A model generated the notes under the pieces. That model saw only the letters and a list, made by a program, of their open reading frames with translations. It made no database searches and was not told where the DNA came from. A program made the position numbers and the translations under genes. Shown one piece after another: positions 26,477-46,098 of a stretch of 64,000 nt of DNA (positions are counted from its first letter, which is position 1; each line of letters starts with the position of its first letter). Origin of the DNA: an uncultured Thermoanaerobaculia bacterium (lineage in GTDB: Bacteria; Acidobacteriota; Thermoanaerobaculia; Multivoradales; Multivoraceae); the NCBI GenBank assembly GCA_951812325.1, contig OX638294.1, positions 3,086,001 through 3,150,000 of the forward strand, read 5' to 3'.

Positions 26477-27181
26477 GTGGCGCAGGCAGGCAGGAAGTAC
26501 AGGGAGGCGAAGGCGGCGGTGGAAGACCGTCCGTACGGGCTCGGCGAGGCTCTCGAGCAGGTCAGGAAGGGCAGCTTCGCGAGCTTCGACGAGACGGTGG
26601 AGATCGCCATTCGCCTGGGTGTGAACCCGAGGCATGCGGATCAGATGGTGCGCGGCACCGTCGTGCTGCCGCACGGCACCGGGCGAACGGTCCGGGTGCT
26701 GGTGTTCGCTTCGGGCGAGAAACTTCAGGAAGCCGAGGCTGCCGGCGCTGACGAGGTCGGCGGCGAGGAGCTGGCGGCGCGGATTCAGGGCGGCTGGCTG
26801 GACTTCGACGCCGTCGTGGCCACTCCGGACATGATGCGTGTCGTGGGGCGGTTGGGCCGGGTTCTGGGCCCCCGCGGCCTGATGCCCAACCCGAAGACCG
26901 GGACGGTCACCGTCGACGTGGCGAAGGCCATCGGGGACATCAAGGCGGGCAAGGTCAACTTCAGGGTGGACAAGGCCGGAGTTGTCCATGCGCCCCTCGG
27001 CAAGGTCTCTTTCGACACGGCGCGATTGAAGGAGAATGCAGCGGTTCTGCTGGCCGAGATCGTCCGCGCGCGGCCCAGCGCGGCCAAGGGTACCTACGTC
27101 CGCTCGGTGAACCTGACCTCGACGATGGGGCCGGGTGTCCGGGTCGACCCGGCGGAAGCTGCTGCGGCGGAAGCGTCCTAG
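26477..27181 (+). CDS. rplA: 50S ribosomal protein L1
   Basis: A 234-residue protein of the L1 stalk with a GTG start. Typical L1 segments are [46 protein letters not shown] and [20 protein letters not shown]. In many bacteria L1 also represses its own operon. It lies 56 bp after rplK and 25 bp before rplJ. Confidence 0.97.
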   Translation: MAQAGRKYREAKAAVEDRPYGLGEALEQVRKGSFASFDETVEIAIRLGVNPRHADQMVRGTVVLPHGTGRTVRVLVFASGEKLQEAEAAGADEVGGEELAARIQGGWLDFDAVVATPDMMRVVGRLGRVLGPRGLMPNPKTGTVTVDVAKAIGDIKAGKVNFRVDKAGVVHAPLGKVSFDTARLKENAAVLLAEIVRARPSAAKGTYVRSVNLTSTMGPGVRVDPAEAAAAEAS

Positions 27182-27206
27182 ACCGAGACTGTCTGGAGGA
27201 GTCGGA

Positions 27207-27734
27207 ATGGCACTGACACGGGAGACGAAGGCCGAGTTGCTGGCCAGATACCAGGGCGACATGGCTGATGTGTCGCATGCGTTTCTGGTCGGATTCTCCG
27301 GCATCACCGTGGGGCAGGTCGACGATCTGCGCCGGCGGGTGCGCACGGCCGGCGGCAGCTATTCGGTGGTCAAGAACCGGATCGCCAGGCTCGCTTTCGA
27401 AGACAGCAGCCTCGGCGCTCTCTCGGATCACCTGGTCGGACCGACAGCGATCGCGTACAGTGACGACGATCCGGTCGGTCTGGCCAGGACGTTGACCGAG
27501 TTCGCCAGGGACGTGCCGGTGATCGAGTTCAAGGCCGGCCTGGTGGACGGCCAGACGATCTCGGCGGATGCGATTCAGGAGATCGCGAGCATGCCGGGCC
27601 GGGAGGCGCTGGTGGCGAAGCTTCTGTTTCTCCTCCAGTCGCCGATCGCGCGGTTCGTACGGGGTCTGGGCGACGTGACGCCGCAGTTCCTGCGCACACT
27701 GAACGAGATTGCGAGCGAGAAGGAAGAGGGCTGA
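27207..27734 (+). CDS. rplJ: 50S ribosomal protein L10
   Basis: A 175-residue protein that anchors L7/L12 dimers to the ribosome. ATG 27207 follows GGAGG. The N-terminal domain has FLVGFSGITVGQVDDLRRRV and SVVKNRIARLA, and the C-terminal helix carries the L7/L12 sites. Only 25 bp separate it from rplA, so the classical long rplJ leader is absent here. Confidence 0.96.
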   Translation: MALTRETKAELLARYQGDMADVSHAFLVGFSGITVGQVDDLRRRVRTAGGSYSVVKNRIARLAFEDSSLGALSDHLVGPTAIAYSDDDPVGLARTLTEFARDVPVIEFKAGLVDGQTISADAIQEIASMPGREALVAKLLFLLQSPIARFVRGLGDVTPQFLRTLNEIASEKEEG

Positions 27735-27808
27735 CGGCAGCCCTCGTCATCGATGTTTGGACCGCGGCGCCGGACCGGCGCCGCTGAACAGGAAGGGGAT
27801 CCAGGGAA

Positions 27809-28189
27809 ATGGCAGTAGCAGCAGCGGATCTGATCAAGCAGATCGACGAGATGACGGTCCTCGAGCTGAATACGCTGGTCAAGGAGCTCGAAGAGCACTA
27901 CGGTGTATCAGCGGCGGCGGCCGCCGTTCCGGTGGCCGCGGCCGCCGGCGGCGGCGAGGCCGAAGAGGCCGAGGAACAGACGGAGTTCGACGTGCAGCTG
28001 ACCTCGTTCGGCGACAAGAAGATCGCCGTGATCAAGGTCGTGCGCCAGGTCACGAGCCTCGGTTTGAGGGAGGCCAAGGAGCTGGTCGAATCGGCGCCGG
28101 TCGCCGTCAAGGAGGGTGTCGCGAAGGAGGAGGCCGACGAGGTCAAGTCGAAGATCGAGGAGGCCGGCGGTCAGGCCGAGGTCAAATAG
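27809..28189 (+). CDS. rplL: 50S ribosomal protein L7/L12
   Basis: A 126-residue stalk protein that recruits translation GTPases. It has the N-terminal dimerisation helices ([20 protein letters not shown]), an Ala/Gly/Glu hinge (~35-55) and the C-terminal domain with [20 protein letters not shown] and [20 protein letters not shown] lies upstream. Confidence 0.97.
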   Translation: MAVAAADLIKQIDEMTVLELNTLVKELEEHYGVSAAAAAVPVAAAAGGGEAEEAEEQTEFDVQLTSFGDKKIAVIKVVRQVTSLGLREAKELVESAPVAVKEGVAKEEADEVKSKIEEAGGQAEVK

Positions 28190-28223
28190 CCATTCCGGCT
28201 GGCGATCACGTCCCTGGTCGGCG

Positions 28224-28368
28224 TAGAATCACGTCGGCCAACCTTGACCCGGCACTCGGCGCCGGGGGTGGCACTCGTGTGGTTGCCCGTCGCCGCAGCT
28301 CTACCGTTCCCTGTCCGCTCGCCGAGCGAGGCGGACCGATTGCGGGGGCACTTGCGCTCCTTGCCCCC
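28224..28368 (+). promoter_or_regulatory. rplL-rpoB spacer: -10-like site and two hairpins
   Basis: The 244 bp between rplL and rpoB hold TAGAAT at 28224-28229, without a convincing -35. A hairpin at 28313-28336 pairs GTCCGCTCGC with GCGA(G)GCGGAC. Another at 28344-28368 pairs GGGGGCA with TGCCCCC. They may form an attenuator or a processing site that adjusts rpoB relative to the ribosomal genes, as in other bacteria. This is inference. Confidence 0.4.
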
Positions 28369-28433
28369 TCAGCTACAGCACAAGCCTTGCCCGCGCCTCT
28401 GCCCAGAGGACCTGAAGTAGGAGACATCAAAGC

Positions 28434-32729
<4,296 letters not shown>

Positions 32730-32742
32730 GGGAGGTCGCCTG

Positions 32743-36936
<4,194 letters not shown>

Positions 36937-37412
36937 GGCGCCGGGAGCTCGGCGTTCTTCGCTTCGTGCTTCTCGCCCTTCAGGCGACGTCGCCGCTCGT
37001 CTCTGTTCGGGCGCAGGCGCAGGGAACCGATGACCGCGTTCGGGCCGCGAAGGTCGTGGCGGAGGCTGGCGAAGAATCGGCGAAGACCGGGACGCTTGCC
37101 CCGGCTCGCGGCTTTCTGCTAAGGTTCCCGACCTTGTGCGGTTCGCGCCGAGCGGGCCGAGAGACAGTCAAACACCAGTCTGCGAGCCAGGCCCTGAACC
37201 GGGAACTCACCCGGTGCCGGGTGCAGTGCAAGACGCTGTGCGCGGTTAGCTGGGCCCGGTCGCTCCGGTTTCGGGTTCGCCCGATTGGCCGGTTCCTTGT
37301 GCCGCTTTCGTGAGCCGATCGTTCGGCGATGGCGCCCGTTGCGGCACGACTTGCACCGAAGACCCCCCTCCCGGCAAACGAAGCAGAAAAGTTCGCTCTA
37401 GCAGGAGTACCG
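36937..37412 (+). other. 476 bp gene-free leader before rpsL
   Basis: No ORF here has a credible start or a recognisable product. A promoter is proposed at 37096-37125, which would leave a ~280-base leader. A small hairpin, CACCCG-GTGC-CGGGTG, lies at 37208-37223. The 5' half may terminate rpoBC transcripts, but no clear terminator was seen. Confidence 0.5.
37096..37125 (+). promoter_or_regulatory. Candidate promoter of the str operon
   Basis: TTGCCC (37096-37101) and TAAGGT (37120-37125) are separated by 18 bp, upstream of rpsL. Confidence 0.4.
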
Positions 37413-37787
37413 ATGCCCACCATCCGCCAGCTGGTCCGCAAGGGCCGTCAGCGCCAGGTCGTGAAGACCAAGAGCCCGGCGCTTCAGGCTTCGCCGCAGA
37501 GGCGCGGCGTGTGCGTGCGCGTGTACACGCAGACGCCGAAGAAGCCGAATTCGGCCCTGCGCAAGGTGGCCCGGGTTCGGCTGACGAACGGCATCGAGGT
37601 CACGACCTACATCCCCGGTGTCGGGCACAACCTCCAGGAGCACTCGATCGTGCTCATCCGGGGAGGCCGGGTGAAGGATCTGCCGGGTGTCCGGTACCAC
37701 GTGATTCGCGGCACGCTGGACGCCGTCGGTGTCGACGAACGTCGTCGCGGGCGCTCCAAGTACGGCGCCAAGCGTCCCAAGAGCTGA
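37413..37787 (+). CDS. rpsL: 30S ribosomal protein S12
   Basis: A 124-residue decoding-centre protein. ATG 37413 follows AGCAGGAG; the open frame before it has no site. Conserved segments are [32 protein letters not shown] (the Lys tied to streptomycin response is KKPNS) and [17 protein letters not shown]. It is first in the str operon. Confidence 0.97.
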   Translation: MPTIRQLVRKGRQRQVVKTKSPALQASPQRRGVCVRVYTQTPKKPNSALRKVARVRLTNGIEVTTYIPGVGHNLQEHSIVLIRGGRVKDLPGVRYHVIRGTLDAVGVDERRRGRSKYGAKRPKS

Positions 37788-37805
37788 GCCGAAGGAACCT
37801 GGACC

Positions 37806-38279
37806 ATGCCTCGACGCCGCGAAGTACCGAAGCGCCACATCCTGCCCGACCCGCTGTATCACTCGCAGTTGGTCAGCAAGTTCGTCAACGTCCTGATGAA
37901 GGACGGCAAGAAGTCTGTCGCCGAACGCATCCTCTACGACGCTCTGAACACGATCAAGGAGCGCACCGGCGAGGAGGATCCGGTGGCCGTCTTCCAGAAG
38001 GCGATCGACAACGTGAAGCCGGCGGTGGAGGTCAAGTCGAGGCGCGTGGGCGGATCGACCTACCAGGTTCCGATCGAAGTGCGGCCGGCGCGCAAGCTGG
38101 CCCTGGCCATGCGGTGGCTGATTCTGGCGGCGAAGGGCCGCAGCGAAAAGACGATGAGACTGCGGTTGGCCGGCGAGTTGCTCGACGCGGCCGAGAACCG
38201 TGGAGTGGCGATCAAGAGGAAAGAGGACACCCACAGGATGGCAGAAGCGAACAGGGCCTTTTCCCACTACCGCTGGTAG
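37806..38279 (+). CDS. rpsG: 30S ribosomal protein S7
   Basis: A 157-residue protein that starts assembly of the 30S head. It has [18 protein letters not shown] at the start, [20 protein letters not shown], and the C-terminal [19 protein letters not shown]. It lies 18 bp after rpsL. Confidence 0.97.
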   Translation: MPRRREVPKRHILPDPLYHSQLVSKFVNVLMKDGKKSVAERILYDALNTIKERTGEEDPVAVFQKAIDNVKPAVEVKSRRVGGSTYQVPIEVRPARKLALAMRWLILAAKGRSEKTMRLRLAGELLDAAENRGVAIKRKEDTHRMAEANRAFSHYRW

Positions 38280-38461
38280 CGGGCGATTCCGGCGCCGCCC
38301 CCGGCGGCGGCGGCATCGTTCCCAGCCGGTTGTCCACGGCCCGTCCATGCGTCTTCCGCTCTGCCATGTGGAGCGGCCCGTGCCGCGCCCATACCCCGTC
38401 GCCTGCCCGCCGATCTCCCAGACCACGACCGCCTCGCGAACCCGATATCACTCATTGCGTC

Positions 38462-40534
38462 ATGTCCAGAAACGTCCCACTCGAGAAGACCCGGAACATC
38501 GGGATCATGGCCCACATCGATGCGGGGAAGACGACCACGACCGAGCGCATCCTCTACTACACCGGCGTGAACTACAAGATCGGCGAAGTGCACGAAGGCA
38601 CCGCGACGATGGACTGGATGGAACAGGAGCAGGAACGCGGCATCACGATCACGTCGGCTGCCACGAGCTGTACCTGGAAGGACCACCGGATCAACATCAT
38701 CGACACGCCCGGACACGTGGACTTCACGGCCGAGGTCGAGCGTTCGCTGCGCATCCTCGATGGCGCCGTGGCCGTGTTCGACGCCGTGGCCGGGGTCGAG
38801 CCGCAGAGCGAGACCGTGTGGCGGCAGGCGGATCGGTACCGCGTGCCCCGCATCGCGCTGGTCAACAAGATGGACCGTGTGGGCGCCGACTTCGAACGGT
38901 GCGTGCGGATGATGCGCGATCGGCTCGGCGCGTCGCCGGTCGTGCTCCAGTTGCCCCTCGGGCGCGAGGACGCGTTTGCGGGCGTGATCGACCTGATCGA
39001 GATGTCGGCCTGTGTCTACGACGACGAGAGTCTGGGGGCGCAGTTCCGGGCCACGGACATTCCGGAGGAGTACGCGGGCCTGGCCCTGGCGGCTCGGGAG
39101 GAGATGGTCGAGGCGGTCGCCGAGACGGACGATGAGCTCCTGGAGAAGTACCTCACGGGCGCCGAGGTCACGAACGACGAACTGCGCGCGGCCCTGCGTC
39201 GGGCGACGGTGGCCAACAATCTGCAGCCTGTGTTCTGCGGTTCGGCCTTCCGCAACAAGGGCGTTCAGCCGCTGCTCGACGCGGTGCTCGAGTACCTGCC
39301 GTCGCCGCTGGACGTGCCGCCGATCGAAGGCCTGGTGGACGGCGAAGAGGTGGCGGTGCGCGAGCCGTCGGACGACGCGCCGTTCAGTGCCCTCGTGTTC
39401 AAGATCATGACCGACCCGTTCGTCGGTCAGCTGGCCTACATGCGCGTGTACTCGGGCCGGGTCGAGACCGGGCAGTCGGTCCTGAACACGAAGCGCGGCG
39501 GCAAGGCGCGCATCGGCAGGCTGCTCAAGATGCACGCCAACAAGCGGGAGGAGATCAAGCGCGTGTGGTGCGGCGACATCGCGGCGGTCGTGGGTCTCAA
39601 GAACGTGACCACGGGTGACACGATCTGCGACCCGCGCGCCGCAATCGTCCTCGAGTCGATGGATTTCCCGGAACCTGTTCTCTCCGTCTCGATCGAACCG
39701 AAGACGAAGGCGGATCAGGAGAAGCTGGGGCTGGCGTTGGAGAAGCTGATGCGTGAGGACCCGACGTTCAGGGTCCACACGGATCCGGATACGGCCCAGA
39801 CCCTGATCTCGGGGATGGGCGAGCTCCACCTGGACATCATCACGGACCGCCTGGTGCGGGAGTTCAAGGTCGGCGCCAACGTGGGCCGGCCGCAGGTCGC
39901 CTACCGGGAGACGATCACCACCGAGGCCTCGGGCGAAGGGCGCTTCGTTCGCCAGTCCGGAGGCCGCGGACAGTACGGCCATTGCCTGGTGCGCGTGCGT
40001 CCCGTGGAGGACGAGGGCCTGGAGTTCGAGGACGCAACCAGGGGTGGCGTGATCCCCAGGGAGTTCATCAGGTCGATCGAGCGGGGCATCGCGGAGGCCC
40101 TCGAATCGGGCCCGCTGGCGGGCTATCCGGTCACCGGCATCGGGGTTGAGCTATACGACGGCAGCGCGCACGATGTGGACTCCTCCGAGGTTGCGTTCAA
40201 GATCGCCGGCTCGATGGCCTGGCGGGACGCGGCCCGGGATGCCGAGCCGGTGCTGCTGGAGCCGGTCATGGCGGTCGAGGTGGTCACGCCCGAGGAGTAC
40301 CTGGGCGACGTGATGGGCGACATCAGTTCCCGTCGCGGCAAGGTGCAGGGCATGGAGATGCGCAACAACGCGCAGGTCATCTCCGCCCGCGTGCCGCTGG
40401 CGGAGATGTTCGGCTACGCCACCGATCTGCGCTCGGCGACCCAGGGCCGGGCAACGTACACGATGCAGTTCGAGTCCTACGAACCGGCGCCGAGTAGTGT
40501 GAGCGAGGAGGTCGTGGCGAAGGCCACAGGCTGA
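38462..40534 (+). CDS. fusA: Elongation factor G
   Basis: A 690-residue translocation GTPase. ATG 38462 begins the EF-G start [21 protein letters not shown]1 is AHIDAGKT, G2 lies in QERGITI, G3 is DTPGHVDF and G4 is NKMDR; domains II to V follow, with [10 protein letters not shown] in domain IV. It lies 182 bp after rpsG, a longer gap than in most str operons. A divergent EF-G paralogue is at 58056-60152. Confidence 0.97.
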   Translation: MSRNVPLEKTRNIGIMAHIDAGKTTTTERILYYTGVNYKIGEVHEGTATMDWMEQEQERGITITSAATSCTWKDHRINIIDTPGHVDFTAEVERSLRILDGAVAVFDAVAGVEPQSETVWRQADRYRVPRIALVNKMDRVGADFERCVRMMRDRLGASPVVLQLPLGREDAFAGVIDLIEMSACVYDDESLGAQFRATDIPEEYAGLALAAREEMVEAVAETDDELLEKYLTGAEVTNDELRAALRRATVANNLQPVFCGSAFRNKGVQPLLDAVLEYLPSPLDVPPIEGLVDGEEVAVREPSDDAPFSALVFKIMTDPFVGQLAYMRVYSGRVETGQSVLNTKRGGKARIGRLLKMHANKREEIKRVWCGDIAAVVGLKNVTTGDTICDPRAAIVLESMDFPEPVLSVSIEPKTKADQEKLGLALEKLMREDPTFRVHTDPDTAQTLISGMGELHLDIITDRLVREFKVGANVGRPQVAYRETITTEASGEGRFVRQSGGRGQYGHCLVRVRPVEDEGLEFEDATRGGVIPREFIRSIERGIAEALESGPLAGYPVTGIGVELYDGSAHDVDSSEVAFKIAGSMAWRDAARDAEPVLLEPVMAVEVVTPEEYLGDVMGDISSRRGKVQGMEMRNNAQVISARVPLAEMFGYATDLRSATQGRATYTMQFESYEPAPSSVSEEVVAKATG

Positions 40535-40599
40535 GTGCCCCCAAAGGGGCTCAGGCCGCCAACCGTTTCTGCAACGATCCTTCCTGCGCCGCAACCCTC

Positions 40600-40625
40600 T
40601 CATCAACCGTTTTCATCAACCGTTC
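40600..40625 (+). repeat. Two 13 bp tandem repeats upstream of tuf copy 2
   Basis: TCATCAACCGTTT and TCATCAACCGTTC are adjacent, with a related CCAACCGTTTC at ~40559. They lie in the 137 bp between fusA and tuf, which has unusually low GC for this genome. They could be a binding site or part of the leader. Confidence 0.5.
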
Positions 40626-40671
40626 CAGACAAGACAACCAGGCATCAGCCCGAGATAGCAGGAGCACCTCA

Positions 40672-41865
40672 ATGGCGAAGGAGAAGTTCGAGCGTACGAA
40701 GCCGCACGTGAACGTGGGGACGATCGGTCATGTGGACCACGGCAAGACGACGTTGACGGCCGCGATCACGAGCATTCTGGCGAAGGCAGGGGGCGCGGAG
40801 TACGTGCCGTTCGACGAGATCGACAAGGCGCCGGAGGAGCGTGAGCGCGGGATCACGATCGCGACGGCTCACGTGGAGTACGAGACGGTTCCTCGTCACT
40901 ACGCGCATGTGGACTGTCCCGGTCACGCGGACTACGTGAAGAACATGATCACGGGTGCGGCTCAGATGGACGGTGCGATCCTGGTGGTGTCTGCGGCGGA
41001 CGGTCCGATGCCTCAGACGCGAGAGCACGTGTTGTTGGCTCGCCAGGTTGGCGTGCCGTACATCGTGGTGTTCATGAACAAGTGCGACATGGTGGACGAC
41101 GAGGAGCTTCTGGACCTGGTGGAGATGGAGCTTCAGGACCTGTTGAGCTCGTTCGAGTTTCCGGGAGACGAGATTCCGATCATTCGCGGTTCGGCCTTGA
41201 AGGCTTTGGAGAGCGGGGATCCGGAGAGTGAGTGGGGTTCGGGGATCGTGGAGCTTCTGGATGCGGTGGACTCCTACGTGCCGACGCCGGAGCGTGCGGT
41301 GGACCGGGACTTCCTGATGCCGATCGAGGACATTTTCACGATTTCCGGTCGTGGCACGGTGGTGACGGGTCGCGTGGAGCGTGGTCGGGTGCAGGTGGGG
41401 GAGACGGTGGAGATCGTGGGCATTCGCGAGACGAAGTCGACGGTGGTGACGGGCGTGGAGATGTTTCGGAAGCTTCTGGACTCCGGTGAGGCGGGCGACA
41501 ACATCGGCGTGTTGCTTCGCGGGACGAAGAAGGACGAGGTGGAGCGCGGTCAGGTTCTGGCGAAGCCGAAGTCGATCACTCCTCACACGAAGTTCAAGGG
41601 TGAGGTGTACGTGCTGGACAAGGACGAGGGTGGTCGTCACACGCCGTTCTTCGACGGTTACCGTCCGCAGTTCTACTTCCGGACGACGGACGTGACGGGT
41701 GTGGCGAACCTGCCTGCGGGCACGGAGATGGTGATGCCGGGCGACAACGTGGCGTTGGACGTGGAGCTGATCGCTCCGATCGCGATGGAGAAGGGCGTGC
41801 GCTTCGCGATCCGCGAGGGCGGACGCACGGTCGGCGCCGGCACCGTCACCGACATCGTCGAGTAG
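40672..41865 (+). CDS. tuf: Elongation factor Tu, copy 2
   Basis: A 397-residue EF-Tu in the str operon position (after fusA, before rpsJ). The reading matches copy 1 (23710-24903) apart from a few scattered bases, and only residue 191 differs (Gly; Lys in copy 1). A strong AGCAGGAG precedes the ATG. Near-identity over 1.19 kb with unrelated flanks indicates gene conversion between the two copies. Confidence 0.98.
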   Translation: MAKEKFERTKPHVNVGTIGHVDHGKTTLTAAITSILAKAGGAEYVPFDEIDKAPEERERGITIATAHVEYETVPRHYAHVDCPGHADYVKNMITGAAQMDGAILVVSAADGPMPQTREHVLLARQVGVPYIVVFMNKCDMVDDEELLDLVEMELQDLLSSFEFPGDEIPIIRGSALKALESGDPESEWGSGIVELLDAVDSYVPTPERAVDRDFLMPIEDIFTISGRGTVVTGRVERGRVQVGETVEIVGIRETKSTVVTGVEMFRKLLDSGEAGDNIGVLLRGTKKDEVERGQVLAKPKSITPHTKFKGEVYVLDKDEGGRHTPFFDGYRPQFYFRTTDVTGVANLPAGTEMVMPGDNVALDVELIAPIAMEKGVRFAIREGGRTVGAGTVTDIVE

Positions 41866-41914
41866 AAGGGTTCGCGGCGCGGTACGCATTCGAGGAAGGT
41901 TGGAATCAGGCAGA

Positions 41915-42232
41915 ATGGTGAACGAGAAGATCCGTATCCGGCTCAAGGCCTTCGACTACCGCGTCCTGGACACGTCGACGCACGAGATCGTCGACACCGC
42001 GCGGCGGAGCGGCGCGCGCGTCGTCGGGCCCATTCCGTTGCCGACCCACATTGCCCGCTACACGGTGAATCGTTCTCCGCATGTGGACAAGAAGTCGCGG
42101 GAGCAGTTCGAGATCCGCACCCACAAGCGGTTGCTGGACATCTTCGAACCGACCAGTCAGACCGTCGACGCGCTGATGAAGCTTGAGCTTCCAGCCGGCG
42201 TCGATGTCGAGATCAAGGCGTTCGGCAGTTGA
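41915..42232 (+). CDS. rpsJ: 30S ribosomal protein S10
   Basis: A 105-residue protein that also serves as NusE in antitermination. ATG 41915 was chosen ([19 protein letters not shown]); a GTG-type extension to 41900 is unlikely. Conserved segments are [20 protein letters not shown] and [15 protein letters not shown]. It opens the S10 operon 49 bp after tuf. Confidence 0.97.
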   Translation: MVNEKIRIRLKAFDYRVLDTSTHEIVDTARRSGARVVGPIPLPTHIARYTVNRSPHVDKKSREQFEIRTHKRLLDIFEPTSQTVDALMKLELPAGVDVEIKAFGS

Positions 42233-42261
42233 GCCGGCTCCAGCAACGGGGGAACAACGCG

Positions 42262-42906
42262 GTGAGCGAAAGCAAGGGTCGCGCGAAAGGCTTGCTCGGG
42301 CGCAAGATCGGCATGACGCAGATCTACGCCGAGGACGGCGCGGCGGTGCCGGTGACGGTCCTGGAGGTCGGCCCGTGCCGGGTCGTGCAACGAAAGACGG
42401 CGGCAACCGACGGCTACGAGGCGGTGCAGATCGGCCTGGTCGAGAAGCGGCCGCCGAGAACCGTGACCGAGGCGCGCCGGGGCCATTTCAGGAAGGCCGG
42501 TGTCGAGGTGATGCGTCACCTGGCGGAGGTGCGGGTCGAATCCGCGGACGAGTCGCAGCCGGGCGACGAGATCGGCGTGTCGATCTTCGACGTCGGCGCC
42601 CGTGTCGACGTGATCGGCGCCGGCAAGGGGAAGGGGTTCCAGGGCGTCATGCGCCGCCACGGTTTCGGCGGCGGTCGAGCCACCCACGGCTCGATGTTCC
42701 ATCGCGCTCCGGGTTCGGTCGGGCAGTCTGCGAGTCCCTCGCGTGTCTTCCCGGGCATGAGGTTCCCGGGCCGGATGGGCGGCAAGCGGGTGACGACCAA
42801 GAAGCTGAAGGTGGTCAAGGTCGATGAGGAGAACCGCCTTCTCTACCTGCGTGGAGCGGTTCCCGGCGGCCGCAACGGTCTGGTCATGGTTCGGAGTTCG
42901 TACTGA
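42262..42906 (+). CDS. rplC: 50S ribosomal protein L3
   Basis: A 214-residue protein near the peptidyl-transferase centre. GTG 42262 was chosen with GGGGG upstream; TTG 42229 overlaps rpsJ. It has GLLGRKIGMTQIYAEDG, GAGKGKGFQGVMRRHGFGGG and the loop MRFPGRMGGKRVT. The TGA overlaps the ATG of rplD by one base. Confidence 0.96.
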   Translation: MSESKGRAKGLLGRKIGMTQIYAEDGAAVPVTVLEVGPCRVVQRKTAATDGYEAVQIGLVEKRPPRTVTEARRGHFRKAGVEVMRHLAEVRVESADESQPGDEIGVSIFDVGARVDVIGAGKGKGFQGVMRRHGFGGGRATHGSMFHRAPGSVGQSASPSRVFPGMRFPGRMGGKRVTTKKLKVVKVDEENRLLYLRGAVPGGRNGLVMVRSSY

Positions 42907-43553
42907 TGCCCAAGGTCGCGATCAGGAGCCTCGCCAACGAGGAAGTCGGCAGCCTGGAGCTGCCGGAAGAGGTCTTCACGTACCCGTACAACGAGCACCT
43001 GATCCACTTGGCGGTGGTGTCGGTCCGGGCCGCGCAGCGGGCAGGTACGCACAGCGTCAAGGGCAGGCATCAGGTGCGCGGCGGCGGGGCAAAGCCGCAT
43101 CGGCAGAAGGGCACCGGTCGAGCTCGTGCCGGCAGCATCCGCTCGCCGCTGCGCCGCGGCGGCGGCGTCGTTCATGGCCCCCGGACACGCAGTCATCGCA
43201 ACAAGCTGTCGCGCAACGAGAAGCGCAATGCGCTCAAGTCGGCGCTCTCGCGCAAACTGGCGGAAGAGCGGATCATGGTCGTCGACTCGCTTGATCTCGA
43301 CAGCCACAAGACCGGCGCCTTTGCCGCGTGCCTGCAGGGCCTGGGGCTCGACGGCAAGACGCTGATCGTCGATGACCACGGCAACCGCAACCTGATCCTG
43401 GCTTCGCGCAACCACCCGAAGCTCAAGGCGGTCGACGCCTTGGGCGTGAATGTCTACGATGTCGTCGACCGGGGCCATGTGCTGTTCAGCGAGGCGGCGA
43501 TCGCACGCTTGACCGCCGTGCTGCAGAGGCAGCGGAACCGGAGGGCCTCATGA
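42906..43553 (+). CDS. rplD: 50S ribosomal protein L4
   Basis: A 215-residue protein that lines the exit tunnel. The extended loop (KGRHQVRGGGAKPHRQKGTG, SIRSPLRRGGGVVHGP) is conserved, followed by the Rossmann-like C-terminal part. In some bacteria L4 represses the S10 operon. It overlaps both neighbours by 1-4 bases. Confidence 0.96.
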   Translation: MPKVAIRSLANEEVGSLELPEEVFTYPYNEHLIHLAVVSVRAAQRAGTHSVKGRHQVRGGGAKPHRQKGTGRARAGSIRSPLRRGGGVVHGPRTRSHRNKLSRNEKRNALKSALSRKLAEERIMVVDSLDLDSHKTGAFAACLQGLGLDGKTLIVDDHGNRNLILASRNHPKLKAVDALGVNVYDVVDRGHVLFSEAAIARLTAVLQRQRNRRAS

Positions 43554-43837
43554 GAGTGCAGGACATCCTCCGGCGCCCGCTTCTCACCGAGAAGTCGACC
43601 GAGCTCCGTGACGAACGGAACATCATCGCCTTCGTCGTCGACTCGCGTGCCAACAAGATCGAGGTGCGGCGCGCGGTCGAGGCCCAGTTCCAGGGCGTCA
43701 AGGTGGCGGAAGTCCGGATCGTGAAGATGCATGGCAAGGTCCGCCGGCAGGGCCGCTTCGTCGGTCGGCTCCCCGATTGGAAGAAGGCATACGTACGGCT
43801 GGCCGAGGGCCAGATCGACCTCTTCGACAACGTGTAG
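43550..43837 (+). CDS. rplW: 50S ribosomal protein L23
   Basis: A 95-residue protein at the tunnel exit, where trigger factor and SRP dock. It has [19 protein letters not shown] and [20 protein letters not shown]. The ATG overlaps the rplD stop (ATGA). Confidence 0.95.
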   Translation: MRVQDILRRPLLTEKSTELRDERNIIAFVVDSRANKIEVRRAVEAQFQGVKVAEVRIVKMHGKVRRQGRFVGRLPDWKKAYVRLAEGQIDLFDNV

Positions 43838-43853
43838 CGAGAGCCAAAGAGAA

Positions 43854-44684
43854 ATGGCGATCAAGAAACTCAAACCCACCAATCCGGCCAGCCGCTTCCA
43901 GGAGTACGCTCGCAGGGACGAGGTGACGACGCAGAAGCCGCACAAGGCCCTCGTCGAGGGGAAGAAGCGGATCAGCGGCCGCAACAACAAGGGCAGGCAG
44001 ACGATCTGGTTCCGGGGCGGCGGCCACAAGCGCCGCTACCGGCGCATCGACTTCCGGCGCGACAAGATCGGTGTGCCCGCGAAGGTGGCGACGATCGAGT
44101 ACGACCCGAACCGCAGTGCGCTGATCTCCCTGCTGCACTACGCTGACGGCGAGAAGCGCTACATCCTCCATCCCCAGGGCTTGAAGGTGGGCGCCGTGGT
44201 GCAGTCGGGCGAGGGCTCGGAGATCGATGTGGGCAACTGCCTGCCGATCCGGTTCATCCCCCTCGGCACCGTGATCCACAACATCGAACTGAAGATCGGC
44301 GGCGGCGGACAGATGGTGCGCAGCGCCGGAACGGGCGCCCGGTTGATGGCCAAGGAGGGCGTCTACGCCCAGATCCGTCTTCCCTCGGGGGAAGTTCGCC
44401 GGGTTCACATCGACTGTTCCGCCACGATCGGGCAGGTCAGCAACTCGGAGCACTCGAACATCGCGCTCGGGAAGGCAGGCCGCAACCGCTGGCGGGGCCG
44501 ACGTCCGCACAATCGCGGCGTGTCGATGAATCCGGTCGACCACCCCATGGGCGGCGGCGAGGGCAAGGCCTCCGGCGGCCGGCATCCAACCACCCCGTGG
44601 GGCAAACCGACCAAGGGTTACAAGACGCGGAGAAACAAGCGGACGAGCGGCATGATCCTGCGGCGGCGGGGCCGCCGCAAGTAG
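43854..44684 (+). CDS. rplB: 50S ribosomal protein L2
   Basis: A 276-residue protein required for subunit joining and peptidyl-transferase activity. It begins [16 protein letters not shown] and has [20 protein letters not shown] and the C-terminal [20 protein letters not shown]. The active-site loop reads [17 protein letters not shown]; many bacteria have DHPHGGGEG, so the second His (the position of E. coli His229) is Met here. I believe some other phyla share this change. Confidence 0.97.
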   Translation: MAIKKLKPTNPASRFQEYARRDEVTTQKPHKALVEGKKRISGRNNKGRQTIWFRGGGHKRRYRRIDFRRDKIGVPAKVATIEYDPNRSALISLLHYADGEKRYILHPQGLKVGAVVQSGEGSEIDVGNCLPIRFIPLGTVIHNIELKIGGGGQMVRSAGTGARLMAKEGVYAQIRLPSGEVRRVHIDCSATIGQVSNSEHSNIALGKAGRNRWRGRRPHNRGVSMNPVDHPMGGGEGKASGGRHPTTPWGKPTKGYKTRRNKRTSGMILRRRGRRK

Positions 44685-44717
44685 GGCCGGAAAGAGCATA
44701 AGGAGCAGGGGCCACGA

Positions 44718-45005
44718 ATGGGACGTTCACTCAAGAAGGGTTTCTTCATCGACAACCACCTCTACGACAAGGTGACCGCGATGAATGCGAGCCACGACCG
44801 GCGGGTCATCAAGACCTGGTCGCGCCGATCCACGATCATTCCGGACATGGTGGGTCACACGATTGCCGTGCACAACGGCATGAAGTTCATTCCGGTCTTC
44901 ATCAGCGAGAACATGGTCGGCCACAAGCTCGGTGAGTTCGCTCAGACCCGGACGTTCCGCGGACATGCCGGCGGCAGGAGGGAGCGCCGGGCGCGTCCCC
45001 GGTAG
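44718..45005 (+). CDS. rpsS: 30S ribosomal protein S19
   Basis: A 95-residue protein of the 30S head. It has [59 protein letters not shown] and [25 protein letters not shown] precedes the ATG. Confidence 0.97.
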   Translation: MGRSLKKGFFIDNHLYDKVTAMNASHDRRVIKTWSRRSTIIPDMVGHTIAVHNGMKFIPVFISENMVGHKLGEFAQTRTFRGHAGGRRERRARPR

Positions 45006-45028
45006 CTGGAGAGGAAGAGAAGAGAACG

Positions 45029-45388
45029 ATGGAAGCAATCGCCCGACTCAGATACCTGCAGGCGTCGCCGCAGAAGGTGCGTCTGGTCGCGGACCTGATC
45101 CGCGGCCGGGACGTCGAGGAAGCGTCGACGCTGCTGCAGTTGAGCCCCAAGGCAGCCGCCCGGCCGATCTCCAAGCTGCTGCGCTCCGCGGTGGCGAACG
45201 CCGAGAACCGCGCCGGGAACCAGCAGAGGGGGATCGACGTGGGGCAGCTCTACGTCAAGGAGATCTTCGTGGACGGCGGGCCGACGCTGAAGCGTCTCCG
45301 GCCGCAGCCGATGGGCCGTGCTTTCCGCATTCTCAAGCGCCAGAGCCACATCACGATCAAGCTCGATTCTCGCGGTCAATCGGCATAG
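45029..45388 (+). CDS. rplV: 50S ribosomal protein L22
   Basis: A 119-residue tunnel protein. It has [20 protein letters not shown] at the start and the hairpin-loop region [20 protein letters not shown], where macrolide-response changes map in other bacteria. It lies 23 bp after rpsS. Confidence 0.96.
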   Translation: MEAIARLRYLQASPQKVRLVADLIRGRDVEEASTLLQLSPKAAARPISKLLRSAVANAENRAGNQQRGIDVGQLYVKEIFVDGGPTLKRLRPQPMGRAFRILKRQSHITIKLDSRGQSA

Positions 45389-45404
45389 GGACACAGGAGC
45401 GCTC

Positions 45405-46055
<651 letters not shown>

Positions 46056-46098
46056 GCAGGCGCCGGGACGCCTGGAGAGTTGGAGGGAGTAACGAACG

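Noticed and set aside
36966-37313. A 115-residue frame in the rpoC-rpsL gap
   Set aside because: It has no ribosome-binding site, no recognisable segments and poor codon pattern; non-coding leader is more likely.
38280-38461. The open frame continuing upstream of fusA through rpsG
   Set aside because: The EF-G start [15 protein letters not shown] is unmistakable at 38462; the upstream extension is a shadow of rpsG and the spacer.
40535-40553. Small GCCCC-CAAA-GGGGC hairpin after fusA as a terminator
   Set aside because: The stem is only five pairs with no U-tract, and tuf follows in the same direction; too weak to call.
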